The position numbers were made by a program, and so were the translations under genes. Below, piece by piece: positions 1 to 10,044 of a DNA stretch of 64,000 bases. This DNA is from Pleodorina starrii (taxonomy: Eukaryota > Chlorophyta > Chlorophyceae > Chlamydomonadales > Volvocaceae). Position 1 is the stretch's first letter. Each line of letters opens with the position of its first letter. The stretch covers positions 4,649,501-4,713,500 of the forward strand of contig BRXU01000002.1 of NCBI GenBank assembly GCA_030267565.1, given 5' to 3'. The notes beneath the pieces were generated by a model, which was given only the letters and a program-made list of their open reading frames with translations, was not told the DNA's origin and searched no databases.

Positions 1-240
1 GGCGGTTTGGACCGCTATTTGCGTGAATGAAGTTTAGTTGGATTTTGGCGTGGGTAGGTATGCGACGAGGAGTGTTGCTTTTGAGCCGTTCTTGTTGTAA
101 AGTAGACAAGAATTCCATGGAATCATTCGCCGCGGTTACATTGCGAAGGTATTGCATCAGCCTGTTATTGGCTGCTGCTGCTGCTGCCTTGCGCCTCTGC
201 GAGCGGCGGGGCGGGTTGCCGCTGTGATGTCGGTGCCGGT
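1..240. other. Unassigned flank
   Basis: No gene or repeat is recognised here. A short CTG run lies near 170-185. The sequence is not part of the downstream segmental duplication, whose homology begins at about 241. Confidence 0.5.
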
Positions 241-1945
241 GGGCGGGAAAGTGACTGTATGTCTGACGGAGGATAGCAGATACCGGGCTCACCAGCACGT
301 TCTCGCCTGGACGATGAAGCTCGGGTGAGGACCAACACAACGATTGTTAGCGTCCAATAGCTTGAAACGTGGCCTTACTTCGTCCCGCGACAAAATGTAG
401 CTGGCAAAATAAAAGTAGCTGGCGGGCCGGGTTTGCTTCGAAGCCTGATGTTCATTCGTGCGTGCGCGCGGCTGCTGCTGATGTTGGCGTGGCAGCTGCT
501 GGTCTCTGCAGACAATCCCGGGATTTGGGGGCTTTTGGTCGGTGGGTTTGTGTCCTTGCTGTGACGCACAAGAGGTGGTTGGGGCCACCTACGAAGTCCG
601 TCAGCGAGCGGAGCTGGGCTGGGCTGAGCTCAGCCTCATAAGGGTCCTTGGATTCGAACCGTTAGCTTTGATTCGACTCCGAAGAATCGAAGAACGAAGA
701 CGGATAAGCAGGGGGGAAGGGGGCAGGGTCTCTTAAAAAACCCAAAAACCTCAAAACCTCAAAAACCTCAAACCAACCGCCTCTGCTGCCGAAGGAGTCC
801 GCAACGCAACGCATCTCAACGCAACAAAGAGCTGAAGGTCGCGTCACGAGCCACATCGACCCCGGGGCCCCCAAAACATCACGACTGCCGCCACTGGGAG
901 TTACAATCCGACGCAAGTAGTGGCAAAAGTACCGAACAGATTAGAGTCGCAGTGACCCGCGGGTCGGAGATATCGTATGCGAGCCGGACATACCGTATAC
1001 GAGCCGGAGATACAGAATGCGATCAGCGGTGACTGAGAGCGCCCGACAGCGAATTGGTTGGTTGGTTGGTTGCATGGTTGGTTGGATGGTTAGTTGGTTG
1101 GTTGGCTCATCGCTCGCCGCTCTTCCTTCCTCTCCTCCTCCACTGCCGAGTGAGTGCCACCCTGCCCGCAGATCCCTCCACCACCACAACAACAGGGTGT
1201 CTGTTCCCCCATGTGACTGACGTCCTCTCCAGCAGTCCCACCCGATAAAGAGAGGCCTCCCAGCGCCCCCCCCTGCGTATAGGCTCCGGCGTCCGGCCTA
1301 TACGTAGATAACCGACCCCCCTCACACACACACACACATCCGCTCAGCCAAGGACCTTTGCAGCTTGCTCCTCCTCGCCCTTTGCGTCCCACAGCACCTT
1401 ACTTCCTTGCCGTGGGAGAAAGAGCGGCTGCCCGACTCCGGCCCGACCCATGGGTACATCACGTCGCTCACCCACATCGGGACTGGGCACGCACCACCGC
1501 CGGTGTGCACCGGGCGGTCTGCCGGTATCCTTAGGGGTGGGTCCTTACTTCCACAGTGAAGGAGTTAAAAGTATTCATCGATTCATTCATTCAACCATTC
1601 GCAACGACAGAGCACAGCTTCGTTCGCAACAGCCGCCAACAGTGCAGCCAACCCAACACATGCCCCACGCGAAAGGGGATCCAGCGATCCACCCTCCCAC
1701 CCCCCCCCCACCACCACCACACCCCGCATGGCATCAGCAACTGCCGTCCCTCCATCCTTCCATTCTGTCCTCCTCCACCTCCTCCTCCTCTCACACCTTC
1801 CCTGCACAGCCCGCCCTTCTTCCGTTTCTTCACCTCAAGTACGGCAGGAACTGCAGACGCAGCTGCACCTCGCCGCCCCGCGACCCCGTCCCCGACAGCC
1901 GCGTCCACCCCTCCAACCGCCCACAGCACACAGACACCAACCCAT
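241..1945. repeat. Segmental duplication, copy 1 (truncated E-Syt 3' flank)
   Basis: This ~1.7-kb block matches 14131-15990 in the same orientation, with scattered substitutions and small indels. Shared landmarks are the GGGCGGGAAAGTGACTGTAT start, the GGTT-rich tract near 1055-1105, and the C-rich tracts near 1690-1720. The second copy lies directly 3' of, and overlaps, the last exon of the E-Syt-like gene. Copy 1 is therefore a duplicate of that gene's extreme 3' end plus ~1.6 kb of downstream DNA. Homology is lost at the right end in a GCC-repeat tract, still inside the former last exon. Copy 2 has an extra ~100 bp near 15590-15690 that is absent here. Confidence 0.85.
1830..1945 (-). pseudogene. 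3'-terminal fragment of the E-Syt-like gene
   Basis: Read on the minus strand, this fragment encodes a peptide ending GGEVQLRLQFLPYLR followed by a stop. That matches the last ~35 codons of the intact gene ending at 15867, with a few substitutions. No upstream exon of that gene (C2 core, SMP domain) is found between 1945 and 14130, and no splice acceptor plus C2 sequence precedes the fragment. It is a truncated duplicate, not a second gene. The reading frame of the short tail is intact, which could simply reflect recent duplication. Confidence 0.8.
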
Positions 1946-2825
1946 CACCATCGCCTCCGCCTCCGCCTCCGCCGCCGACGCCGCCGCCCGCCGCGCTTGG
2001 TCCCTCTCCGGCCTTCACCATCTTCGCCGTCGTCGTCGTCGTCATCATCGCTTCGCTGGTTCCAAACCAACCAGGAGACGGTTGTTGTTGAGTGTATGTA
2101 TCAGTATGAAAGATGTTCTGAGTCTGTGATCCGAGGCTGCACTCGCTCCAACGCATCTGCAATTTCTGTTCGTTCCACATTGGTACCGTAGGAGGGTAAT
2201 AACTTGGGTCACTCATCCTCATCTTGGGGGGGGGGGTCGGTCTCTCATCTGCTCATCTAGATAGGTATACCGCCCCCCTCGTGCACATCTAAGATAACTC
2301 CACGGGTGTCGTATGTTCCATCTAAGATGTGTGGAAGTGGGGTCACCGAACCATCTTCACTTGCCTTGCCGGGGTGCGTGTCCTACCTCGGCTAGGGTCT
2401 GGGGACCCCGTGGCACCATCCATAGAAAGCAGCACCAACCCCTCAGCTCCGGCCGAAGATATCGCGTGCAACCCACATGTAAGCCTGCTGCGCAGCCCGT
2501 CGCTCGGCCGCACTATGTGGCGGGCTCAGAACGTTCCTGGTATCGTACAGTGACGACCCTTGACCCTATTCCAACCTCACAATGTTTCGGCATTGCAAGA
2601 TTTACTTTTTCCTAACCTTTTATAGAACACATACGCTTTGTTATCTGGCCCTGAGGCCTTACTGGAAAAATTGCCGACGTGACCTCGATGTTGAAAGGAG
2701 CACCGAATCAGCTATTATTTAGCCCAAACAAAAGCTCTCGTGTTGCAAACGACAAATGCGGTTGGCATTTTTAGTGGTGGATGACATGACAGGAGGTGCA
2801 CCACGGTGCACTCGGCAAAGCAAAC
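1946..2825. other. Unassigned intergenic DNA
   Basis: No supported gene is seen. A short G run lies near 2226. The segment 2674-2816 begins TGCCGA and ends TCGGCA, immediately 5' of a repeat also found inside the LTR-like element at 5669-6796. It could be an unpaired LTR, but no second copy lies in the window. Confidence 0.4.
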
Positions 2826-3068
2826 GCATAATTTTGAGACTTCCAACGTCTCAAAATTAGTTTTGGGGCGCAAAAAAAAGTTGGGAAGGCGGAGGGCCGT
2901 ACATGTACGATGGCCCGTTTGCCGCCGGGGGTTGCCCGCGGTTCTTGCTTTCGTCGGTCGTGTTTGTTTTGAGTTACTTTTCGTCTGTCAGCTTGGTTGG
3001 CTACGTGCAACTGCTTGCCTCTGTCCGCGTTGTTGGCCGGGGCCCAGACAGCTGCTCTCGTCTGTTTT
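2826..3068 (+). repeat. Dispersed repeat B, copy 1 (retroelement leader-like)
   Basis: This stretch of ~243 bp is almost identical to 6097-6335, which forms the internal part of the LTR-like element at 5669-6796. It opens with a hairpin at 2831-2857 (ATTTTGAGAC, 7-nt loop, GTCTCAAAAT); the second copy has a slightly degraded right arm. Here it is followed by a duplicated, possibly gag-like coding segment, so it may be the untranslated leader of a longer retroelement. Confidence 0.75.
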
Positions 3069-3101
3069 TTTTATATTTTGTAAGAACTGAAGTCCATGTA
3101 T

Positions 3102-3541
3102 ATGGTGACGAGCTTCAACGAAGCAGACCCCGCAGCAGACACCGCCTGGTTGAAGCCATCGGCGACTGCTGGCAACGATGGGCAAATTGGCAGCGGCGTG
3201 CAAGCTTTAGATTGTTCTGCAGCTACGCGGAGTTCTAACCATGGCGGCATCCGCCTCTGTACATGGTGACGAGCTTCAACGAAACAGACCCCGCAGCGGA
3301 CACCGCCTGGTTCAAGCCATCGGCGACTGCTGGCAACGATTGGCAATTAAGCAGCGTCATGCGAGCTTTAGACTGCTCTGCAGCTATGCGGAGTTCTAAC
3401 CATGGCGGAATCCGGTCAGCAGCTATGCGGAGTTCTGACCATGGCGGAAACCGGTCAGCACCCTGCAATTGGAGCCCAGGCGCCCGCGCCGAGCTCGACG
3501 CTGCATTAAATAATGTAAGTTTTGCTGATGGTAAGCCTTGA
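3102..3541 (+). repeat. 161-bp tandem duplication of a gag-like ORF start
   Basis: Two units starting ATGGTGACGAGCTTCAACGA at 3102 and 3263 differ by a few substitutions. Each would encode a peptide beginning MVTSFNE(A/T)DPAADTAW. Because 161 is not a multiple of three, the first unit does not read in frame into the second. The second unit continues as an open frame of 92 codons to 3541 and contains two 39-bp (13-codon) sub-repeats starting at 3381 and 3420. I do not recognise the protein. Its position directly after repeat B suggests the start of a retroelement gag, broken before any further domain. Confidence 0.45.
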
Positions 3542-3648
3542 CGCGTTACCTTCGTCTGTGGCAGTCATCTGCTCGCCTGCACGCTCGTCTGTTTCCTAAC
3601 GGGCGGCCCTGGAAAGAGCGCCATATGTGCTCCCGCCTCCCTCCCTGT

Positions 3649-4195
3649 CGCGCGGAAGGCGCTGCCCCCTCCCTCCCTCCCTGCCTGCGCGGAATGCGCT
3701 GCCCCCCCCCCCGCGCGGAAGGCGCTGCCCCCTCCCCCCCCGCGCGGAAGGCGCTGCCCCCCCCCCGCCCCCCCCGCCTGCGCGGAAGGCGCTGCCCCCC
3801 CCCCCGCGCGGAAGGCGCGGCCCCCTCCCCCCCCCCGCGCGGAAGGCGCTGCCCCCCCCCCTCCCCCCCCCCCCCCGCGCGGAAGGCGCTGCCCCCCCCC
3901 CCCTCCCCCCCCCGCGCGGAAGGCGCTGCGCCCCCCCTCCCCCCCCCCCCGCGCGGAAGGCGCTGCCCCCCCCCCCCCCGCGCGGAAGGCGCTGCCCCCC
4001 CCCTCCCCCCCCCCCCCCCGCGCGGAAGGCGCTGCCCCCCCCCCCCGCGCGGAAGGCGCTGCCCCCCCCCTCCCCCCCCCCGCGCGGAAGGCGCTGCCCC
4101 CCCCCCTCCCCCCCCCCCGCACGGAAGGCGCTGCCCCCCCCCCTCCCCCCCCGCGCGGAAGGCGCTGCCCCCCCCTCCCTGTCGCGCGGAATGCA
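3649..4195. repeat. Minisatellite: constant ~17-bp core with variable poly-C spacers
   Basis: About 16-18 copies of a core close to GCGCGGAAGGCGCTGCC are separated by C (or C/T) runs ranging from about 4 to over 15 nt. A few cores are mutated (GCGGAATGC, GCACGGAAGGC, GGAAGGCGCGG). An isolated core lies near 4677. Long open frames across the array are Pro/Arg/Gly composition artefacts. Confidence 0.9.
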
Positions 4196-4800
4196 CGACC
4201 GACGACGACGACCGCCGCCTCCGCCGCCTTCACCTCTCGCCACCAAAGCCGTTGCCGCCGTCGCCACGCTCAATGACCGCCGCCTCCGCCGCCGTCACCT
4301 CTCGCCGCCAAAGCTGTCGCCGCCGTCGCCACGCTCAATTACCGCCGCCCCCGCCGCCGTCACCTATTACCGCCAAAGCCGCCGCCGTCACCGCCACCAT
4401 CACTGTCGACGTCATGCGCCTTTACCGCCGCCATCATCGCCGCCATGGCCGCCCCCTTCCGACACCGTCGCCGTTGCCGCCAAGTCGCCTTCATCACCAC
4501 CGCCACCTGCGGCGGCTCTGGCCGACGCAGCCGCGGCCGCCGCCACTATCGCCTTTGCCGCCGCCCTCGCCGTCCTCGCCGTCGCCGCCATCGCCGTCGC
4601 CGCCATCGCCTTCTCTTTCGCCACCTCCGTCGCCTCCTGCCCCATCCCTCCCTCCCCTGCCCCCTCCCTGCCCCCCCGCACGGAAGGCGCCGCCCCCTCC
4701 CTCCCCCTGCCCCCTCCCTCCCTCCCCCTGCCCCCCCCCTCCCTCCCCAGCCCCCCCCCCCCCCCCCCCCCTGCCCCCCCCCCCCGTGCTGAAAGCGCTG
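4196..4800. repeat. GCC/GTC-triplet and poly-C low-complexity tract
   Basis: Degenerate GCCGCC/GTCACC triplets run to about 4640. Within them, two ~60-bp segments around CTCTCGCC(A/G)CCAAAGC are repeated at about 4232 and 4295. CCCT and pure C runs follow to 4785. No gene is supported. Confidence 0.8.
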
Positions 4801-5668
4801 GCCCAAGCGCTGATGGCGCCACCCTGATGCGGGTGATGCCCCGGCCATTTGGTGCTGGCAGATCTTATGGAGCCGCACCCGAGTCCGTGGTTCGGAAGGG
4901 CTGGAGCACAGCTCAATGCGGCCGCGTGGCAGCGCTATGAGTGCGACTCGCACCGAGGCGGCTTGCAGCTTCCACACGCGACCCAGTCAGCGACCAGCTC
5001 GCCACTTGTGCACCGGCAGGCCATGGGGCGGCACCAATAGCTGGCAGCCGGCATCACCGGGACAGCGCTACGACCTGCAACCGGAACGGTGTCCGCCGTG
5101 GCGCCACTGGCAAATCTCGACTTGGTGGGGGGGGATTTTCCTCGGTACCGACGGCGCAGTTATCGTCACACCATCCAGCGGTCGAGGCTTCATGGCCGCT
5201 TTCTTGATTACGCTCGCGCGGCGGCGTATGCACGCGCGCGTGTGTGGGTGTACGTCGTGTGTGTCTGTCCCTGGGTTCGTGCGCTTTAGGTATTTAGGCC
5301 GGTCTCAGCGCGGGGGAGGTTTTGCCTTGACTCTGGTTCCCTTTTCCCTCCCCCATCGCTAGCCTGGGCACCGGAGTTTTCCGCAAGAGGGAATCAGAGG
5401 TGGCGCACGTGACTGTTGGTGGCGCGTTGCCGTCGGTTATCGGCGCGTCCTCGTTGTTGGTGTTGGCTGTGAGGGCCGTGGGGCTACCGGCCGCGGTGCG
5501 AGCGTCACGGTGGCCGCCAATGCAGGCGTTCGTGTTGAGGTTTTCCAGCAGCTCGGTCGCTGGTGGTCCAGCTCGGTATCTGGTGACTTGTAGTCCGCAG
5601 TGAGGACGCGTTTCCGGGTGTTCGGGCGAAGTAGTGGTTCGGCAGAGCTGGGGACTGGGTTGGGGGGG
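4801..5668. other. Unassigned DNA left of the LTR-like element
   Basis: Several medium open frames exist on both strands, but none has a recognisable domain or a convincing splice structure. It may be the remnant of the retroelement body to which 2826-3541 belongs; this is a guess from position only. Confidence 0.35.
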
Positions 5669-6796
5669 TGCCGAGTCTCTCGGGCCTCGTGGGGGAGGCC
5701 GCGGGAGGGCGCTCTTAGACGTCTCCGCGGGAAGCCGGCGGGCCCTCTGGCAGGCGCGACGGCGTCGGGTCGGACGCGTGCGTCGGTCAGTCGTGAGGGT
5801 CCGGGAAGGCTGCGCCCCGCGGGTGTCTCACCCCCCTATCCCGTTCTCCCCCTTTTGGGCTGCCGTGGTGGTAGCGTTTCCTTCTTCGTTTGAGCGTCAG
5901 ACGCGGACGGTCAGCTTTGGTCGGGGCTTGGACGCCCCTGGGGTGCTGGGTGCAGTCGTTGCAGTCGTGGTGTGCCGGGCCGGTTTGGTGTGGGAGCCCC
6001 GCTCGTAAGTAGGGGAGTCCTTAGCTAAGTTGTAAAGGCGTGGGAGGCGCACGCTACGTCTTTTGCCGATGCCGACGCAGCTTTGCGGCACCAAAGCATA
6101 ATTTTGAGACTTCCAACGTCTCAAATTTTTTGGGGCGCAAAAAAAAGTTGGGAAGGCGGAGGGCCGTACATGTACGATGGCCCGTTTGCCGCCGGGGGTT
6201 GCCCGCGGTTCTTGCTTTCGTCGGTCGTGTTTGTTTTGAGTTACTTTTCGTCTGTCAGCTTGGTTGGCTACGTGCAACTGCTTGCCTCTGTCCGCGTTGT
6301 TGGCCGGGGCCCAGACAGCTGCTCTCGTCTGTTTTCCCACCCGCCCACCCTTGAACCCAAAAAGGGGGGTGCCGAGTCTCTCGGGCCTCGTGGGGGAGGC
6401 CGCGGGAGGGCGCTCTTAGACGTCTCCGCGGGAAGCCGGCGGGCCCTCTGGCAGGCGCGACGGCGTCGGGTCGGACGCGTGCGTCGGTCAGTCGTGAGGG
6501 TCCGGGAAGGCTGCGCCCCGCGGGTGTCTCACCCCCCTATCCCGTTCTCCCCCTTTTGGGCTGCCGTGGTGGTAGCGTTTCCTTCTTCGTTTGAGCGTCA
6601 TACGCGGACGGTCAGCTTTGGTCGGGGCTTGGACGCCCCTGGGGTGCTGGGTGCAGTCGTTGCAGTCGTGGTGTGCCGGGCCGGTTTGGTGTGGGAGCCC
6701 CGCTCGTAAGTAGGGGAGTCCTTAGCTAAGTTGTAAAGGCGTGGGAGGCGCACGCTACGTCTTTTGCCGATGCCGACGCAGCTTTGCGGCACCAAA
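5669..6796 (+). mobile_element. LTR/TRIM-like element (422-427-bp direct repeats around 279 bp)
   Basis: Two direct repeats of equal length, 5669-6095 and 6370-6796, are nearly identical; I see one mismatch, G5896 versus T6597. Each begins TGCCG and reaches CGGCA at 6090/6791, the TG...CA short inverted ends expected of LTRs. The internal 279 bp contains repeat B (6097-6335). It ends in AAAAAGGGGGG immediately before the second repeat, which resembles a polypurine tract. No coding capacity remains, as in terminal-repeat retrotransposons in miniature (TRIMs). Weak points are that no primer-binding site is recognised after the left repeat and no target duplication is seen (GGGGG on the left, CCAAA on the right). 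A tandem duplication with an insertion is the alternative. Confidence 0.55.
6097..6335 (+). repeat. Dispersed repeat B, copy 2
   Basis: Near-identical copy of 2826-3068, forming most of the internal region of the LTR-like element. It starts with the same ATTTTGAGAC hairpin arm. Confidence 0.85.
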
Positions 6797-7437
6797 TGCC
6801 AGGACAGTGCAACTTGACACACCCAAGCCAAAGGATACAATATACCGTAGTATAGTTCTGTATATTCTGTCCCCTCTTGTTCATTGATTTGCGCGTACAG
6901 GAACGAGGAAGGTTAATAGCCAGGTGTTTACTTTTGTATATCAAAGCGAGCATGTTAGGGAAGTAAAATGTTTGTGCGCATTTAAGCCGTTTGTCTGAAA
7001 GGCAAGCTTGACAAAGGTTCAGTTGCTCCCGGTAGCTGCACGGCAGTTTAACGCTTCAACCGTACAGCAAATTCGGGCTCACAATGCACAGCTGAGAGTG
7101 CTGTGATGGGGACGCGTTTGTCATCGAAGGTGCCTTGAGGGGGGTCGGTATCCCCATCTCGGACTACGTGGATGGGGGACATATTCCCATCTTAGCTTGG
7201 AAAGAGGGCACCCCGAACTCCATATGAGATAAGTACGCAGGGGGCGCAGCATACATCTTAGACAAGAAATAACAAGCCGTCGAAGCCATCCAAAATGAAC
7301 TTTTTGTTCATGCCATCTTGGAGACCATGCAACCACATGACCCCCCTACCCCCATCTTATTACCGACCCTCCGGCACCTTTTTCGTCAATTGTCAGTATT
7401 TACATTGCGACGCCTCATCCTTCCGACATGTACCAGA
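6797..7437. other. Unassigned, relatively AT-rich intergenic DNA
   Basis: No gene is supported. The sequence is distinctly less GC-rich than the gene blocks, consistent with decayed mobile DNA. Confidence 0.4.
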
Positions 7438-7630
7438 TAACCACCCGGTGAGTCAGTATATCCATAATATCCTGCCTAGGGGCGCGACAGTATATGGCCG
7501 GCTGGACGAGCGAGTGAACGAGCGAGGGCCGAAGGCCCGAACGAGCGAACGAGCGAGTCCAGCAAGGCCAAATACTGTTAAGCCACAAGGCAGGATGATT
7601 TGGATACATTGTCTCACCGGGTGGTTAACT
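7438..7630. repeat. Foldback (inverted repeat) with GAGCGAAC centre
   Basis: The left arm, from AACCACCCGGTGAGTCAGTA at about 7439, pairs with a right arm ending TCTCACCGGGTGGTTAAC. Pairing continues inward through AGGCAGGAT and GACAGTAT/ATACTGTT to CTGGAC/GTCCAG. The centre is a run of GAGCGA/ACGAGCGA 4-mers. The arms are imperfect, roughly 80-85% by eye. It is a MITE-like hairpin without an obvious target duplication. Confidence 0.7.
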
Positions 7631-7672
7631 TGTATATCCCATTGTCAAGGCGCCAAGTTCCCACCGTGGCAT

Positions 7673-8029
7673 GCGTTGTGTGAACAAAGGTTTCCTTACA
7701 CAACTTAGCAGTATGAGGCGTAGAATGAAGTTTTACACAGTCCGCTTACCGTATGTTTTGATGGTCTGTGCACGAGTACTGAGAGGGTGTCAGTAGCATG
7801 GCAGAACCGCGACAGCCTCCGGAAGAGAGCAATGTCTGCGTCGCCGTCGCAATTCGACCTCTTGTAGCGTCGCTTTGCTCTCTTCCGGTGGCTGCGACGG
7901 TTCTGCCATGCCACTAAAACCCTCTCAGTACTCGTGCACAGACCACCAAAACCTAAGCGGACTGTGTAAAACTACTTTCTACGCCTCATAGCGCTAAACT
8001 GTGTAAGGAAACCTTTGTTCACACAACGC
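7673..8029. mobile_element. Long-hairpin MITE-like element
   Basis: A 357-bp foldback. The left arm (about 7673-7832) begins GCGTTGTGTGAACAAAGG; the right arm (about 7874-8029) is its reverse complement with roughly 90% pairing over ~157 bp. The loop is ~40 bp. It contains no ORF of its own. The ends GCGTTGTG...CACAACGC are perfect, but I see no flanking target-site duplication, so the superfamily is undetermined. Confidence 0.75.
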
Positions 8030-8875
8030 AGAGGGTGTTAGCCGCAGTTACGGGGCCTTGGACCACCTACGGACAAGATTGTGCTTTGTCCCAAAGTCAG
8101 AGGAACTTCTCCTTTAGCAAGCAAGTTCCCTAAAGTGCGCTGCCGTACGTACGTTTATGGCGGCGGTTATCAGTTCGAATGTCCGATTTTTTCGACGACC
8201 ATAAATCCGTCATGAGTTCGGCGGTTGCTTGCTTGGTCGTCCAGCTTGCACTCGTACCAATGGGATCATCCTTATCGGATAGCTTTTCCAAGCGCAAATG
8301 GCATCTTAGTAATCGCCATATTCAAACAACAACATTTGCATGCAAGCGGACGCAGAACGAGCTGCAGCACTCACTGTGTAATGTCTGTGCATCAGTGTTG
8401 GGGCGCTGGGGCCCCGCCAAAAAAAAGGGAAATGGGGCGGCGGCGGCGGCGGCATCAAGCGGTGTCGAGGCCGAACAGACTGTGTCTGTGTGTTGGGGGG
8501 GCAGGTGAAAGTGCCAGCCGTACGTGCATATTGCCTTCCTGCATGCGTGCACACACACCATTACGCACACACGCATACCTCGCCGTCCCGTCGCCGTACG
8601 TGAGGTGTCCCCTCCTTGTTCCATCATATCATGAACATCATATCATGAAGGTACCCCTCCCCACCCCCACCCCCCACCCAGCCACCCCCCACACACCCGG
8701 TTTGGCGCGGGGCCCCGCTGCTGGTTTCCGTCGCGTCCTGCCGCCTCAGACGACGAAGACGAAGACGAGGAGGAGGAGGAGGAGGAGGAGGAGGCGCAGC
8801 AGCGAACTAGCAGCAGGCGAGATACGGAGGAGGAGAAGCAGGCGCCGCCGCGGCAATGGCGGCCACTGCTGACAG
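8030..8875. other. Intergenic with simple repeats
   Basis: It holds a short tandem duplication CATCATATCATGAA near 8622-8647, a CCACCC-rich tract near 8655-8700, and a (GAG)n/(GGA)n purine tract at about 8755-8800. Open frames over the purine tract are compositional. No gene is recognised. Confidence 0.5.
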
Positions 8876-9310
8876 AGGCCGCTGCTGGTTATGGTGTTGG
8901 AAACAATAATGTTTCCGGAGGGGTGGGGCGCGGGAGTGCATAAATGTAAGCAGTTGGGTGTGAAATGGCAATTGGGTGCTGTTCATAAAGTTTATTTAGG
9001 AAAGGTGAGTTTAGGAGAAAGGAAGAAAGGAAGGTACGTACAATTATAAAGTTCAACAAGGTAGAACAGCTACAAACAGTTTGTTATACGGTAAGCTAAG
9101 AGGACGGTAACGGAAGTACAAATTACTAAGGGTTTACAACGGAAAAACGATATGGGCCATGGCATGCTAGTGGGTGCAACAAGACATATTTGTGCACAGT
9201 GCATCAGCAAGGCGCGTCACGACGCGTTTCGGCCTTGCCAAAGGGCCTCGTCAGGTGACTTCTGCAAAGTGCTATGCAAGTGCAACCCAAATCAACCTAG
9301 TGCCAAAAAG
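8876..9310 (+). repeat. Dispersed repeat C, copy 1 (intact, empty site)
   Basis: This ~430-bp sequence starts near GGTTGGAAACAATAATG and runs through GGGCGCGGGAGTGCATAAAT and GACATGCTAGTGGGTGCAAC to CCTAGTGCCA. It is repeated at about 10035-10898. Here the string GTCACGAC (9216-9223) is uninterrupted. It therefore serves as the empty-site version of the copy split by the hAT-type insertion at 10344-10808. Confidence 0.8.
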
Positions 9311-10010
9311 CCCGCGGTGAAACGTTACCGAGATACGCCGTTGTTCGGTAAGCATGGCGGTAAGCGTGGTCGGGCTTGGAGAAGAGCGCGAAGGGTGCGC
9401 GGAGGGCGCTTGTTCTTGTGCGTGAGGGCACGCGGAGGGAGCTTGGGTGTGGCGAGCTTGTTCTTGAAGGCGCGAGGGCGCGCGATAGAGCAGCGATGTC
9501 CGCGCGAGGCGCCGCGAGCTAAAGAAATTTGGAGCGAGTCTAGAGTCATGTGCGGTAATTGCTATTAGTAAAAACTCGAGAGGCGTTGATGTATTTTGCA
9601 GTTAAGCAAAAGACAAGGCGTGGTCTGGCTTTTATGCGGCGCAGAGGTTGTACGGTTCCCTTACGGTTGGACAGTTGGGCTCAAATCCGGCATGGCCGCG
9701 CGGGATCGATGGGAACTTCGGTCGCAAAATGTGGAAAGCCTTTCCCGATTTTATGTCATAATAAAAATTTAATTCAGCTTATATCTTCTCAACGATGGAT
9801 ATACGATATTGACAACGAACCATAAAAGATTGGCGGAGGATGACCCAATGGGTCGCGGTGAGACGGTGCGCAGTCGTAAAGGTGCCAGTCCAGATTTGCA
9901 GAAAAGACCAGAGTAGCGGTAAGGCCAGAGTAGCGGTAAGTTACGGATATATGGAAGTTGGTTGTTTGCGTACCTCGCAACTCGCAGAGACAGCCCCGGT
10001 CCCCCGATAG

Positions 10011-10034
<24 letters not shown>
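9311..10034. other. Unassigned DNA between the two repeat C copies
   Basis: No gene is supported. It contains a direct repeat AGAGTAGCGGTAAG near 9910-9940. A (GCT)n run lies at its right edge, at the border of repeat C copy 2. Confidence 0.4.

Positions 10035-10044
<10 letters not shown>

Noticed and set aside
2674..2816. A solo LTR (TGCCGA...TCGGCA)
   Set aside because: There is no second copy in the window and no target duplication; six-base inverted ends alone are weak evidence.
3538..4940. Pro-rich open frames of over 400 codons suggesting a hydroxyproline-rich cell-wall protein
   Set aside because: The frames consist of the poly-C minisatellite and triplet tract. Variable spacers change frame between copies, and no signal peptide or conserved SP-repeat logic is present.
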